A DNA stretch of 64,000 nucleotides from Erythroxylum novogranatense. Lineage: Eukaryota > Streptophyta > Magnoliopsida > Malpighiales > Erythroxylaceae. Each line of letters opens with the position of its first letter. The first letter of the stretch is position 1. The translations under genes were made by a program, and so were the position numbers. Below are positions 12,500 through 24,936 of this stretch, piece after piece. Location of the stretch: contig CM057234.1 of the NCBI GenBank assembly GCA_029891385.1, forward strand, positions 22,430,350-22,494,349, read 5' to 3'. The notes under the pieces are model-generated. The model did not search any database and had not been told where the DNA came from. It saw only the letters and a program-made list of their open reading frames with translations.

Positions 12500-14990
12500 A
12501 GAATCGCTAACTTCATCGGTGGATCAACCGACGAAGAGGCTTAATCAACTTTTCTTTGATGGAGGAGTGAAAGGAATTGAAGTAGTGTAAGCATCGAGAG
12601 GATGGGATGTAGTCTTCATTGATCTCAAAGGTAGGTGGACGAATGAACGTTTCAGCTTCAAGAAGATCTAAATCAAAAGGAGCAGCAAAGATCAAGAATC
12701 GTCTTCCTCATAGGGTAGAGCTTGTGCTTCAATAGGCAGTGTATTAGACAAAGGGCTATCGAAGAACTGTCTGAACGAGAAATTCGATAAATGTTCTGTT
12801 TTATTCTTCGCCCTCTTGGACGGTCTTCCTCACTATTTAGTATGGCTGCAGCTCGCTTTATCGACTTACGTGCGGCGCGCATGCTTCATCAATTTTTGCA
12901 CCTCTTCTACAATTTGATCTGCAGATGATCATCACTAGCATCATCTTGAGGATATAATTTTGATTTCTCCTGGTAAAATCTTTTGGGTATCTTGGCTGTA
13001 TATCTGGTGCAACCATTATCTCGTATTTTTAGTGATTGGGAAAATAGTACACGGATGGCGTGGACGTTTTGTAGGATATGGCATAGTAGCAAAGAAATCC
13101 CAAAGTATCATAGAAGATCTTTTCGTCTTCTTTGAGTAACTCCCATGTGTTATGATTAATCACCATAGGTTGTACCACAGCTACTATCTTCTTCTTTGGT
13201 TGAACACCGATTGCAATAGCAGCTTCTTCTTTCGGTAACTACTTCCACCATTTTGATCTTCAACTTCGCTTCTCAAAACTTGTGGTAGTTGTATACCATT
13301 AGACACGGTTTATCATCCTCCGAATGACATCATTGTTGCTTCTTGATGTGCTTCATTAGAGTCATCTGAACTGGCTTTCATCTATCGCTCCTCTGTTGAG
13401 CAACAGTGTTTCTGAACCGTGCTTTCTTTAGTTGGTTCTTCTTCTTCTTGAACAATAGGGGTATCTGAATCGTAAGCTGCTTTCGACCTGCATTTCTACT
13501 TGAGCAGATTAATAGTTTCTTTCGTTGACTAACGTCCTCGCAGCTTGAAATGATCTTCTTTCGACTAACCTTCTTAGTCTTTTTCTCGCTTGATTAGTTT
13601 TACTTGATTTCTTTGTTGGAGATTTTCTTTCTCGGATGTTGCTTTTCTCTTCCTCTCGGTCTCTTTGGATTTTTTGGCGTATCTTCTTCCGTATAGAGAC
13701 TAAGGATCTTGTGGCTGGGTGCACAAGATTTAGAAGTTTCTTCTCGACTGCTCTCTCTGGCAATCTTTTCTTCCTGTTGCCTCGAGTCCTAATTCTTGGT
13801 GATCTCTTTGCTTTCTTCACAACTTCGCTCAATGGACTTTCTCCTTGTCTCTTTGGCGCACTTTGTTTTGTCCTCTGAGATTGGCTTTCTTTAAAAAGAG
13901 GACTCGCCATTTTCATGAGAGGTCTACCTAGCACTCTCCTTAGTTCAGTAGTAGGTGATTTGATACTCACTGGAGATTGAGAACTTGAGACAGGAGTCTT
14001 CTTCAATACACGCTCCCCCTCAAATCTTGACTTCCTTGAAGAGTCGGCTTGGTCTTTGTCTACTGTGTTCAGACCCATTCGTCAGATCGTGTGCATCGAT
14101 CTTGCTCTTCACAGAACAGTTTGTCCGATACTGCAGTGCATTTAATACTAGATTCATTAAAAATCCTCGTCAAAATCATACCATAAGGATAACTGGTAGT
14201 TTCCTTTAACCCCTTAACCATATAGTGAAAGATTAAGAAGGGTAAATCTATGGGGCTTCGATTGAGAGGTAGAATGACATTGTTCATCCAGAGTGGTCAC
14301 TAAATGTCTTGAACCGACTCTGGGTAGAATGCAATTAAACAAAATTGCGTGAAGCACCCTAGCCTTCGGAATCAAATTTGATGTCTTCCTCTCCCTTGAG
14401 TTGTTTGTGCCATATAGTTGCCTCTTGATATCCTCTTCTTTCATTTCGACTGAGGTCATCCATCCGGCCTTGGTAGACAATTTCTCACCAACTGATGGAT
14501 AGTCGGTCACCTTCTTTATCAAATCCTTTGTGACAAGAACAGATATTCTCTCTACAGAGGATACAATGGTGTTATTTATCAGATGAGCGTTCTTCCAGAA
14601 CTCATATACTTCATTCGTATAGACTGGTTCTTATATCTGAAAGAAGTTCTTAACCAGCTCTTATGGTTTCTGGTTCTACATCCATGCCGTCTCTTCTTAG
14701 TGACTCAAAGTCCACAAGTCTTCCATAAACCATGGCTGCTTCCATTGTATAGAGTGAAAAATATCTTCTGGAGAACTTTTTGAGCGAAATGTTTTTAAGA
14801 GAATTGGTAAAGCAGAAATGAATCGTCAGGAGATGATGAAAAGACTGTTATAATTTCATCTTCATTCTACATATAGGGTTATGGTCCGGTGGGTTCTAGA
14901 ATCATTAAGAACCTCGAGATTATCAGATTTTTGCCTCCAAAAATCTTTTTTTGTGAGAGAAGTTACCAGCTGTAACTCAATGTAACTAAC
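12500..14990 (-). pseudogene. extra ORF region downstream of RNase H (SIRE env-like position), broken
   Basis: Minus-strand fragments of an additional protein lie between RNase H and the 3' LTR. The clearest are about 14522-14214 (contains IPKARVLHAILFNCILPR, which I recognise from the extra-ORF proteins of SIRE-type elements) and 14078-13509 (189 aa, very rich in K, R and S). Stops and frameshifts separate the pieces. In this lineage the position corresponds to the so-called env-like ORF, whose function is unproven. No signal peptide or membrane segment is convincing in what remains. Confidence 0.6.
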
Positions 14991-15011
14991 GTCGTTAGTT
15001 TCCACGTTACT

Positions 15012-16850
15012 TTAGCCTAACTGCTCATTTAACATCACTATGTTAAGATTGCGTCTTATCTTCTGAAATCGTTCTTCACTTAGTGGTTTAGTGAAGATGT
15101 CTGCCCACTGAAGTTCTGTTTCAACAAACTGTAGAAGCACCACTTTCCTCTGAACATAATCTCTCAAGAAATGATGTCTGACTTCTATATGCTTCACTCT
15201 GCAATGCTGAATTGGATTCTTTGATAGATTTATTGCGCTGGTGTTGTCGCAATAAATTAGAATCTCCTCCTCTTTAACTGAATAGTCTTCAAGTCGATAC
15301 TTGATCCCACAATGTCGTGAGCAAACAACTTGTGGCGTATATATATCTCGCTTCACGGTTGATAGAGCAATTGAGCTTTGTCTCTTGCTTGACCAGGAGA
15401 CTAGATTTCCTCCGAGAAAATGACATCCTCCACTTGTGCTTTTTCTTTCGATTCTGTCTCCGACATAGTCCGCATCGCAATATCCAATTAACCTGAAATC
15501 TTTACCTTTCTCAAACATTAAGCAAAGATCAGTAGTACCTGCGAGATATCTCAAAATTCTTTTAATAAAGAATAAATGAGACTCTCTAGGATCGGCTTGA
15601 AATCTTGCACACAAGCATACACTTGAATGTAATATCAGTCTACTTGTCAGAAGATACAAGAAAGAGCCGATCATCCTCTATATAGGGTTTGATCCACCTT
15701 CTTACCAAGTTCGTCTTTCGACAAAAGGTTTGAAGGATGCATCGGAGTTGCCATAGGCTTCACATTATTCATATCAAACTTATTCAACAACTCTTTCACA
15801 TACTTTTGTTGATGAATGAAGATCTTCTCTTTGGTCTGCTTAACTTGCAACCCAAGAAAGAACTTTAACTATCCCATCATACTCATTTCAAATGCTTTCT
15901 TCATTAGGCTCTCAAACTTTAAACACAACTCTTTTGAAGTAGCACCAAAAATGATATCATCAACGAGATCTCATCTAAGATAAAATCATTCGAACATTCT
16001 TTCTAAAGAGCGTCTTATCAACTTGACCTCTACTGAAACCATTCTCTATTAGGAAGGTACTTAGACGATCATACCAAGCTCTAGGAGCTTGCTTCAGACC
16101 GTATAAGGCTTTGTGAAGTCTATAGACATAGTCTAGTTTTTTAACATCTTCAAAGCCAGGTGGTTGTTTCACATACACCTCTTCATCTATAAAACCATTC
16201 AGAAATGCACTCTTAACATCCATTTGAAACAACTTTATATCATGACAGATCGCATATGCTAACAAAATCCTTATAGCTTCAAGTCTCACCACTGGAGCAT
16301 ATGTTTCATTGTAGTCTATTCCTTCTTGCCGATTATAGCCTTGTGCTACTAATCTAGCCTTATTACGACTCACCCTACCTGATTCGTCTAACTTAATCTT
16401 GAAAAGCCATCTAGTTCTAATAATGGATTTCTTAAAAGGTTTTGGGACTAAGGACCAGACGTTATTTCTAGTAAATTGATTCAGCTCCTCTTGCATGGCT
16501 AACACCCAAGCTTCGTCTTGAAGAGCTTCCTCAACCTTCTTAGGCTCTACTTCAGAGATAAAGGCTACATTAGCTTCTCTTCTGAATCTGGACCCTGTCC
16601 TAACTCCTTCTGAGGTGTCACCGATAACTAGTTCTTCTGGATGAGAACTTTTATATCTCCAATTTCGTCTTAGTTCTATAGTTTCTGGAATATCTTCAAC
16701 CTTGTTCTCATGAGTGTTTGACGAGGGAGTTTCTGAGGTATCATCTAAGTTCTTTGAAGGACCTTCATTCTCCACGTCATCTTCCTTATGGGGTTGAGAA
16801 ATATCATCAAACTTGACATGGATCGTCTCTTCAACAGTCTTTGAAGTCAA
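15012..16850 (-). pseudogene. copia reverse transcriptase and RNase H, frameshifted
   Basis: 16850-15975 encodes the RT palm and fingers: RTRWLFKIKLDESG, ARLVAQGYNRQEGIDYNET, LFQMDVKSAFLNG and YGLKQAPRAWYDRL are classic copia motifs. The catalytic VDDIIFGA box is at 15964-15941 in another frame. 15674-15012 encodes RNase H (GYCDADYVGD, STSGGCHFLGGNLVSWSSK, ending near FTKPLSEERFQKIR). At least one frameshift separates the two blocks, so no intact polymerase can be made. It copies element RNA into DNA in virus-like particles when intact. Confidence 0.92.
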
Positions 16851-16869
16851 GTTGTAAACTCGAAATGCT

Positions 16870-17900
16870 TTAGACGATAATGAGTAGCCTAGGAAGATTC
16901 TGGATAGGTCTTGAATCGAATTTATCCAATGACTCTTTCAGATTCGTAATGGAACATTTGCACCCAAATGGATGAAAGTAAGATATGCTTGGTCTTCTTC
17001 CATTCCATAACTCGTAAGGAGTCTTCTTCAACATAGTTCGCAACATGATCCTATTCGAATATAGCATCAGATTCACAGACCGCCTTGAAATACTTAGGAA
17101 GATTCGTCTCACATAGCATTGGCCTTGCCATCTCTTGAATCGTCCTATTCTTTCTTTCAACAACTCCATTTTGTTGTGGAGTTCTAGGGCTGAGAAGTTG
17201 TGGAAATTCTATTCTCCTCACAAAGATACTCTAAACTTCTCATTTTAAATTCTCCACCATGGTCACTCCCGACGATCTTGGCTATGGACATTCCTTTTCA
17301 TTCAGTAACTTTTCGGATAAGATTCTAAAGCACTTAAAAGACTCATCTTTGTGTGATAAAACAATATCCAACAAAATCGAGTAAAGTCATCAACAATGAC
17401 GAGTCCATATTTCTTTTCGCTAAGACTTAATGTCCTTGTAGGACCAAATAAATCCATATGTAACAATTCTAAAGGTCTTAATGAGGTTACAAAACTTTTA
17501 AGAGAAAGAGGTTTTAACTTGTTTTCCTTTCAAACAATTTTCACAGAAAAGTTCTTTGTCAAAACTTATTTTGACAAACCTCTTACCAAATCATGTTTTA
17601 CCAATTTTGAAATATGTTTCAAAGAGACATGACCTAGCTTTTATGCCAGATTAGTCTTTCTTCTTCGTAAGATAGAAAACATGAAATATTTTGTTTTGAA
17701 AATCTTCTAAATTGATTTTGTAAAGGTTGTTTCTTCTCTGGCGAGAGAAAAGTATAGACCCATCTTTGTTTCGACTTCGCAAAGATTTTGATTGAATGTA
17801 ATCGTGAAACCGAATCACACAATTGATCGACGCTAATCAAGTTATGCTTTAGACCATCAACAAGCAAGACATTATTTATACATGCAAAGGAATCTTTACC
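16870..17900 (-). pseudogene. copia integrase and pre-integrase fragments
   Basis: 17867-17634 carries the pre-integrase piece (VDGLKHNLISVDQLCD, followed by a WH near the zinc-finger start). 17169-16870 carries the end of the catalytic core with KTPYELWNGRRPSISYFHPF, a signature just downstream of the DDE core in copia integrases. The stretch between them is riddled with indels and the catalytic triad cannot be traced fully. Non-functional. Confidence 0.85.
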
Positions 17901-17984
17901 TATTTTTCCGATTCCAATAATTTTGCCCCGCTGGTTGTCTCCGAAAGTTCTTGATCCTCCTTCTTATATCAAGGTCTAGGAACA

Positions 17985-19672
17985 TAGACCTTCTTCCCGT
18001 CATGTGTCGCGAGCATCCATCGCCTAAATACCAATGGTGCTTGCCAGTATCTTCCAATGAAGGATATCTGCGGGAGAAACTATTTTATTTCTTGGTACCC
18101 AAATTTTCTTGGGTCCTTTATGGTTAGTAGTATGCATATGATGTGATCTATGATGCATATTATTAGAATGTTGATTAAAATGAATCATCCTATATCTTCC
18201 TTTTGAATGATGATTTTTACGAGACTAAATCTTGTTTCCTGTAAACCCTAATCCATTTTATCACTTTCTTGATGTCTACATTTTCCAAGCATCTCATTCA
18301 TTTTCTTTGTATTTTCTCGTGAAAGTAGCTAAATCAATGATAAATTCTTAATCCTTAATTTAAGTTGATTAATCTCCTCCGATCATCTATAATTTTCTTT
18401 TCATCTTCTAATTGTTTCTTTAAACAAACATTTTCTCTCTATTACCTCAAGATGTCTAATATTTTCTACATACTTCTTCTTTAATGACTTGTATCTGCTT
18501 CGTAATAACATGAGAATCTTCTAACAATTCGAATAGGCATCATGCAAATTATCATAATCGATTTTACCTCCTCATCACTATCTTCCTCGGCCATTAGGCA
18601 AATGTTTGCATGTTCGATGACTCGAGCTCAGATTCGATTCAGATGAATCTAGGTCCTCCCATGTTGCCATCATGCTTTTCTTGCCTTCTCTACTCTTCTT
18701 TGGTTTCTTCTTGAGAGTAGGACAATCGGACTTATAGTGTCCAGGCTGGTTGCACTCGTAGCAAATGATAGAAGACTTCTCTGGTTTAGCTTCATCTTTC
18801 CCATTCTTTCTGAATGTCTGGTTCCCTCTGGGCTTTTTCTTCCACATGCGTCTTATCTTTCTGGAAATGAAAGATAATTCGTCATCTTCATCACTTGACT
18901 CTGATTCGGATTGGCTGGAGTTATCATCCTTTGATTCTTCAATTTTCAACGCTTTTGATGACTTCCTCCTTCTATGAGTCTTATGATTCTTTTGTCCGCC
19001 TTGATGCTATTGACTTATCTCGCTTGGGCTTGTCTTGACGTTGAGTTCTACTTCATGAATCTTTAAGGATCCCAAAGAACTCATCCAATTTTAACACGCC
19101 AAGTCTTTGGCTTCAGACCGCAAGAACTTTAGGTCTCCATCTCTTAGAAGACTTCTTAGAATCTTTCAACATGATCTTGATTGTTGTATGTCCTTCCAAG
19201 AGCTTTCAATCCATTGACAATTGTTTGAAATCTTCCAAACATTTGATCAATAGATTCTTCATCTTCCATCCTGAAAAGTTCATATTGATGCACAAGAATA
19301 CTTATCATGGATTCTTTAACTTGGCTTGTGCCTTCGTGAGCAATAGACAATGTGTCCCACATCTCTTTTGTAGTGTCACAACCATGCACTTTGTCATACT
19401 CGCGCCTGCTTAGGGCACATGTCAAGAAAAATTTTGCCTTTGAATTTAATTGTATTCTTTCTTTCGATCACCATCCATACATCCGTGGAATAGAATTGCC
19501 TTCTTCATCTACAGTGTGTAAGGTCCGTTTCTATAACGTCCCAAAGGTCAACATGAGTAGACTCGATGAATAACCGCATCCTATCTTTCCAAAGAGTGAT
19601 AGTCGTCTCCGTTGAATGCTGGAGGTCTAGTGACTAAGGCTCCTTCAGCGAGGTATACATGTGACTCGCCAT
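17985..19672 (-). pseudogene. copia gag and protease, frameshifted
   Basis: The likely gag ATG is at 19672 (MASHMYTS), about 40 nt downstream of the PBS. 19425-19156 contains a UBN2-type gag segment (DTLSIAHEGTSQVKESM). 18949-18578 holds a CCHC zinc knuckle CYECNQPGHYKSDCP (about 18763-18719) after an acidic S/D/E-rich stretch. A protease active-site remnant WYLGDGCSRHMTG occurs near 18045-17985 where the family has LDSG, so the catalytic motif is damaged. Several frameshifts separate these parts. Confidence 0.85.
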
Positions 19673-19710
19673 TATCTTTAATCCACACTTCGCCAAAGTG
19701 ATTCTTGGAT

Positions 19711-19726
19711 ACCTTGCTCGATACCA
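19711..19726 (-). other. primer-binding site of SIRE-like element
   Basis: Minus strand TGGTATCGAGCAAGGT, two bases from the LTR. It matches the tRNA-iMet type PBS TGGTATCAGAGC except for a CAGAG to CGAG loss, seen also at 40181 and 50429. Confidence 0.85.
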
Positions 19727-19728
19727 AT

Positions 19729-20756
19729 TGAAGTGAATCACACGTTAATCAAAGACTTAGAAAACAATAATAGAATGCGAGAAGGGGGTTGAATTGTGTA
19801 TTCCCTCTTTATAAGTCTTTTCGAATTACTTGTTAGAAATAAAATCTTTGAATTTTTATTTATTCCGATTGATCAAACTTCTCAATACTATGTATATGAA
19901 CAATAAGTAATGATAAAATTTGAAACTAAAAACGAGATAGAGAGTAAGAGTGGTAGACACGCGGATTTATCCTAGTTCACCCCAAACCGTGGGCTACGTC
20001 CAGTCCTCAGAGTTTCTTCTGAGATTTCATTATCTCTTCAATCGTTACAAGTATTCTTTCACGAGCCTCTTCAGTCTCTACAACTGTATTCTTTCACACT
20101 TAGCCTCTGCAGTTATCTCTGTACACCTTTTCTTTTCAGAAAATATTTGAACACTTTGTTACAAGAAGATAGCACTCACTAGTTTGCACTTAATCGCTTC
20201 CACTTTGTGTAATTTTTCTAAGATCGCTGACTTTTCGGTTTCGACTTGACTTGAATTTATAGCCTTCGCCTCTAAGCGCTTCTTGATTCTTGAATCTTTA
20301 ATCTTTAATCTTTAAAGAAACGGCTAATCAGTTGAGTTCTCAGAATTAACTCGAATCGACTCTTGCGCTCTTTTTTACTTGCCTCTGATTCGCTTCATAT
20401 TTGCGCTGCTTTGCTTTTACGTCTGCGTCGCTTTGCATTTTGCTGCGTCTGCGTCGCTTTGCATTTGCGTCTGCGTCGCTTTGCATTTTGGCGTCTGCGT
20501 CTCGCTTTGCATTTGCTTCAGGTTCGCTTTGCATTTGCGTCTGCGTCGCTTTGCATTTGCGCTGCGTTATGCGCTTTGCATTTAAATGCGTCTCAGGTTC
20601 GCTTACATTTGCTTCTGCGTCTACTTTGCATTTGCGTCTGCGTCTGCTTTGTATTTGTGTCTGCGTCTGCTTTGCATTTGCGTCTGCGTCTGCTTTGTAT
20701 TTGCGTCTGCGTCTGCTTTGTTTTTCTTGTATATGATCTCTCTTTGTTGTATAACA
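19729..20756 (-). mobile_element. 5' LTR of SIRE-like copia element
   Basis: 1028 bp, TGAAGTGAATC to GTATAACA, followed by TSD ATGCG at 20757-20761. Differs from the 3' LTR mainly by small indels at CAG/CTG words and by minisatellite length. Confidence 0.92.
20395..20725. repeat. minisatellite of the 5' LTR
   Basis: Same TTTGCATTTGCGTCTGC family as 11770-12150 but more irregular in its left half. It provides the Q/T/R/K/A-rich C-terminus of a chimeric open frame that runs in from G pol. Confidence 0.88.
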
Positions 20757-21790
20757 ATGCGGATACCTCTCCTTCATGGCTTCCAATGGCTCCCACGTGG
20801 CCTCTTCCACCGAATGATTCCTCCACAGGACTTTGACCAGATGAACTGTCTTATTCCTGAGGACCTTTTCCTTGGTGTCTAAAATCTCCACTGGAATCTT
20901 CTCATAACTCAGATCATCTCTCAACTCAACCTCTGAAGTCTGAATGATATAAGAAGGATCCGATCTATACCTCCTCAGCATGGAAACATGAAAGACATTA
21001 TGGATCTGAGACAATTCCAGAGGTAACGCCAACCTATAGGTTAGTGGTCCAATCTTCTGAAGAATTTCATAGGGACCCACATATCTCAGACTCAACTTGC
21101 CCTTTTTTCCAAACCTCATTACTCCTTTCCAAGGAGACGTCTTAAGAAACACTTTCTCATCGACTTCATACTCCATCTCCTTTCGGTGTGCATCAGTGTA
21201 GCTCTTCATCCTATCCTGTGCAGCCTTAAGCCGCTGCTTAACTAGATTGACTTTATCAACTGTCGTCTGAATCAATTCTGGTCCTACCAGTTTCCTCTCT
21301 CCTTCTTCATCCCAACAAATCGGTGTTCTACATATACTTCCATACAATGCCTCATATGGAGCCATCCAAATGCTCGAATGGTATGAATTATTATAGGCAA
21401 ATTCGACCAATGGCAAATGCTCATCCCAAAATCCTTTGAAATCCATCACACATGCCTTGAGCATTCCCTCAAGTGTCTGAATGGTCGTCTCAGATTGACC
21501 ATCCATCTGAGAGTGAAAAGTTGTGCTAAAATATAGCTTAGTTCCTAAAGCTTCCTGCAAGCTTCCCAAAATCTCGAAGTAAACCAAGGGTCTCTCTCAG
21601 AAACTATGGAATTTGGAATCCCATGCAATCTCACTATCTCATCAATGTACTTCTTTGCTAGTACATGCAAGGAATCGGTCTATTTAATTGCCAGAAAGTG
21701 AGCTGACTTCGTCAACCAATCCACAATAACCCATATGGCGTCATGCTTCCTACTAGTCTTGGCCAAACCCATCAGAAAATCCATGGTTAC
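20757..21790 (-). pseudogene. Ty3/gypsy (Tekay/Del-like chromovirus) integrase core and chromodomain
   Basis: The minus strand encodes integrase from TMDFLMGLAKTSRKHD (first catalytic D) through SERDPWFTSRFW (second D), GQSETTIQTLEGML (E) and the C-terminal GPYEILQKIGPLTYRLALP to a chromodomain (VEILDTKEKVLRNK, VLWRNHSVEEATWEPLE) ending RYPH at the SIRE insertion. A stop replaces a codon after HFLAIK (21680-21682) and a frameshift lies near 21590. In frame with its last codon the reading frame continues 136 codons into the SIRE LTR. The upstream part is interrupted by element A at 21790. Chromodomains target integration to chromatin. Confidence 0.95.
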
Positions 21791-22346
21791 TGTAGCATCC
21801 CACTCCCACGAGACCCGAACCCGATATCGACGGTGATATCCGAGCCCGCGACCCGTGAGGGTGGTATGCTAGAGCAGTCAATACAGTTTAAAACCCATCG
21901 AGTGCGCAAATATCAAGAATAATTTGGTTCGTTCTATCTGAAATCATTTTCAATCGTAACATTATTTCGGTAATCAAATTACAATCGGGCACTCAGCAAT
22001 ACTAGTACAAATCTTGAGGAAATACAAATTTACATATAATTCAAAAGACACATATGCAGACGTGAACTGATCCCGACCTTAACTCGACTTGCAATCAAGA
22101 CTCATACTCCTGCGTCTAACGGGTACTCTTCGATCCTCGAAAATATTTGCAATGTTGGGTGAGTTTGTGAACTCAGTGAGAAACCATCATCGATGGTTCA
22201 CTCAATTCATGCATATTCAATCAATTTACCAAATATTACATACTATCACAATTCACAAAGGTAAAGCATATCACCTTTCATACCATCCATATTTAATCAT
22301 ACCATTTATGCAATAAACATGTGACACTTTTCATTTTTGTTTCGTT

Positions 22347-22549
22347 GTTGTGACCGTGCGCCTGAAACTGTCCCAGTAACGGGCACATTGCGTTGAGCCA
22401 GTGGCTCTAAAAACATTGGGCTTGAAGCCCTAGTACATTGAGCCTGAGGCTCTGAATACGTTGGACCTGAGGTCCTGTGCGTTGAGCTGAAAGCTCTCAT
22501 ATACGTTGGGCGTGATATGCCCTGATACGGTGGTCGCTCCGTCACAATC
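22347..22549. repeat. hairpin array, element A left LTR
   Basis: Six consecutive short inverted repeats (for example TTGGGCTTGAAGCCC, TTGAGCCTGAGGCTC, TTGGACCTGAGGTCC, TTGAGCTGAAAGCTC) framed by GTTGTGACC on the left. The right closing arm is damaged here (CGTCACAATC) but intact in the right LTR. Confidence 0.85.
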
Positions 22550-22957
22550 GCCTTTGTATGATCATAATGTGATGCATGCAATGAACATGTTCCAATTTCC
22601 ATTTACAAGTCAATGTTATTTGCCATATCTTGGACTTTCGGTCCGTATTTCAATCATATACATTTCCATTTATTGCATCCTACCATATCACATTGACAGT
22701 CACATCCAATGTATCGAAACAAACAATTAACACTTCAATATCAATTTCCCATTTCCTCAGACCTTTGGTCCGAGATCTCCAATGTAAACATTCACAAACA
22801 GTTACACGCAAATAGCACTTCGATAACAAGTTTCAATACTTGGACACCTATGGTCCAAATCATTCAAAAGCAAGCACACATAATCCTCCATTATCTCCAT
22901 ACGGCATAACTACATCATTTTCATCACATATAGATTGAGGAACCAACTAGGTTACTC

Positions 22958-23389
22958 ACCTGTACTTCGAGCTAATGCCGGAAGTCTCGCAACGTCGGTA
23001 GGATGACGTTCCAACGTGCTTCTATAACAAAATGAGAGGAACCCGATCACTAATTATCCAATCCGAACTAGTAATAATGCACATGTAAGTGTATAATGCA
23101 TGTTCATGAGATTTCCGGCCCTAAATCTAAATTTTTCCCGTAATAAAAATTCAATCTAAAATTAGAAAACTATAGCCACTGACAGCACTCAATTCGGACC
23201 CCGATCGGTCCAAAAATAAATAAAACAGTGACCATAGAATAATTACCCGGGGCACGTCAATTTCCCATCTAAAAATTCCCAATTTCCCACAAAATGAAAT
23301 TCAATATTTCACAAATCCGATGCCTCAAGAATCAGGTCAATCGGACATCGGACGGAAAAGTTATTCACGAAAGAAATCAAAATTCAACA

Positions 23390-23431
<42 letters not shown>

Positions 23432-24936
23432 CCCTTATTTCCTACTCTTTTTTTCTTTTCTTTAACCGAAATTCAAAAATTCATAACATATTTTACACAA
23501 TTCAGAAAAAAGAAAACCATATCTCATTGGAAAGGTAATGAAACCCTCTACAAGTTTCCTTTAGTCCAGAAAAATCAATTTCACCCCTAAGGGTGTCAAA
23601 ATCCCAGTACAAGCTACTGCCTACACAATCACTTCCCTAAACAGAACAGTCATTGGAAATTCACCATCTTTCATTCGAGGTAGTCAAAAATTATGAAATA
23701 AATATGCTCATCAAGATCACAATGTCTTCTACAACTTTTGTGAAACAACCAAAATTTCAATTCCCATGCTAACTAGGTCAATAATTCACTCAATGTTGCT
23801 ATCCCTGAAATCATTCAATTTGAGCAGTAAACTTATAACAAGCATAACTCCCTGTACACAACTCAGAACAATCAGAACTTTATATCCTTGAAAAGATAAA
23901 TCCTCAACCTTCAATTCTTCCTGCAATAACAAAACTCCAATTCAGCCTCTAACAGTTTCAAATCTGTTATGCAAGTTTCTGACCTAATCAGCACTTAACA
24001 TCACAATGTAGGTTCAGATTTTGAAATTCCATATCTCCCACATCTGATTTCCAAAATTTATAAGCCATATATAATTTTAAAGATCAATGTGTCATATAGA
24101 ACTCTTCAGTACATTTCAAACTCCAATTCAATTCAAAAAAATTACTAAAATTCTTCCAAATCCGAATGTGCACTAAATGTGCCAATCCAACTAGGTTTCA
24201 GTCAATACATAAAAACAGTCAACACTAATCAGTCCATAATTCATACTATACATATCGAAAAATTGAAAAATCAGTGGAATTAGAAATATTACTTAATAGG
24301 CTTCAATTTTCCATCTAATCTATTTGTCCTAATTCCTTCTCAATTAATTCATAAAAATTAGCAAAACTCAAGGGTATGATTTCGGGTACTATTCATTCCA
24401 GTCAAGAACAGCAACTTTCCAAGCCACATTTCACCCTCTTAAGATTACAATTGGCCAACACCTATTTCACACAAAAATGTAGCCAACATCCCAAAGTTTA
24501 AGTGGCCACAAACCTCACCTAATTTTCATTTCTGTACAATGAGTTATGATTAAAACAGTACAATAGGTCAAAGATTCATTTTCCAGCTTTCAACATTAAC
24601 CTAACTCCTATCACTTCTAACATCAATAACACTTCACTAAGCACCCATTTATACCTCTAAATCAACCATAAACTCATCACAACATATACTTATATAATAG
24701 AGCATAAGTGGCAGCACCTACCCATATTATCTTCCTAAGTTTTCCATTCATCAACCTAGCAAAAACTCCATCCAAACCAAGCCAAAATCAATGGAACTAT
24801 AGTCATTCATTCATCCATACATAAGCATATATTTAAACCCATTCAAACCTATTACTATAATGATCAAGTAAATACACAAGTACTTCCCATGCATGCTTCT
24901 AACTACTAAAGAAAGAATACAAACATTAATACTCAC
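22958..24936 (-). promoter_or_regulatory. putative leader exon 2 and flanking intron 1, LTR A (left copy)
   Basis: Minus strand: donor-like AAAG|GTGAGTATT at 24936, acceptor-like TTGTTATAG at 23022, a 62-nt exon (23021-22960), then GTACAG|GTGAGTAAC. The downstream acceptor near 22137 is altered (TTTTCGAG) relative to the right copy. Intron 1 is 1915 nt. Splicing is inferred from sequence only. Confidence 0.5.
23394..23430. repeat. TA microsatellite
   Basis: About 37 bp of TA; the matching tract in the other LTR (31224-31250) is shorter and interrupted. Confidence 0.95.

Larger units (their letters stand above)
11117..20756 (-). mobile_element. Ty1/copia element, SIRE/Maximus-like, degenerate
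   Basis: Full-length outline with LTRs at 11117-12180 and 19729-20756, TSD ATGCG at 11112-11116 and 20757-20761, PPT next to the left LTR and PBS next to the right LTR, hence minus orientation. Gene order gag, protease, integrase, RT, RNase H is copia-type. About 2.8 kb of extra sequence with remnants of a further ORF lies between RNase H and the 3' LTR, as in SIRE/Maximus elements. All genes carry frameshifts or stops. It inserted into the last codons of G pol. Confidence 0.92.

Noticed and set aside
12500..14990. Independent host gene between RNase H and the LTR
   Set aside because: Position and partial sequence match the extra ORF of SIRE-type elements, within clear element limits.
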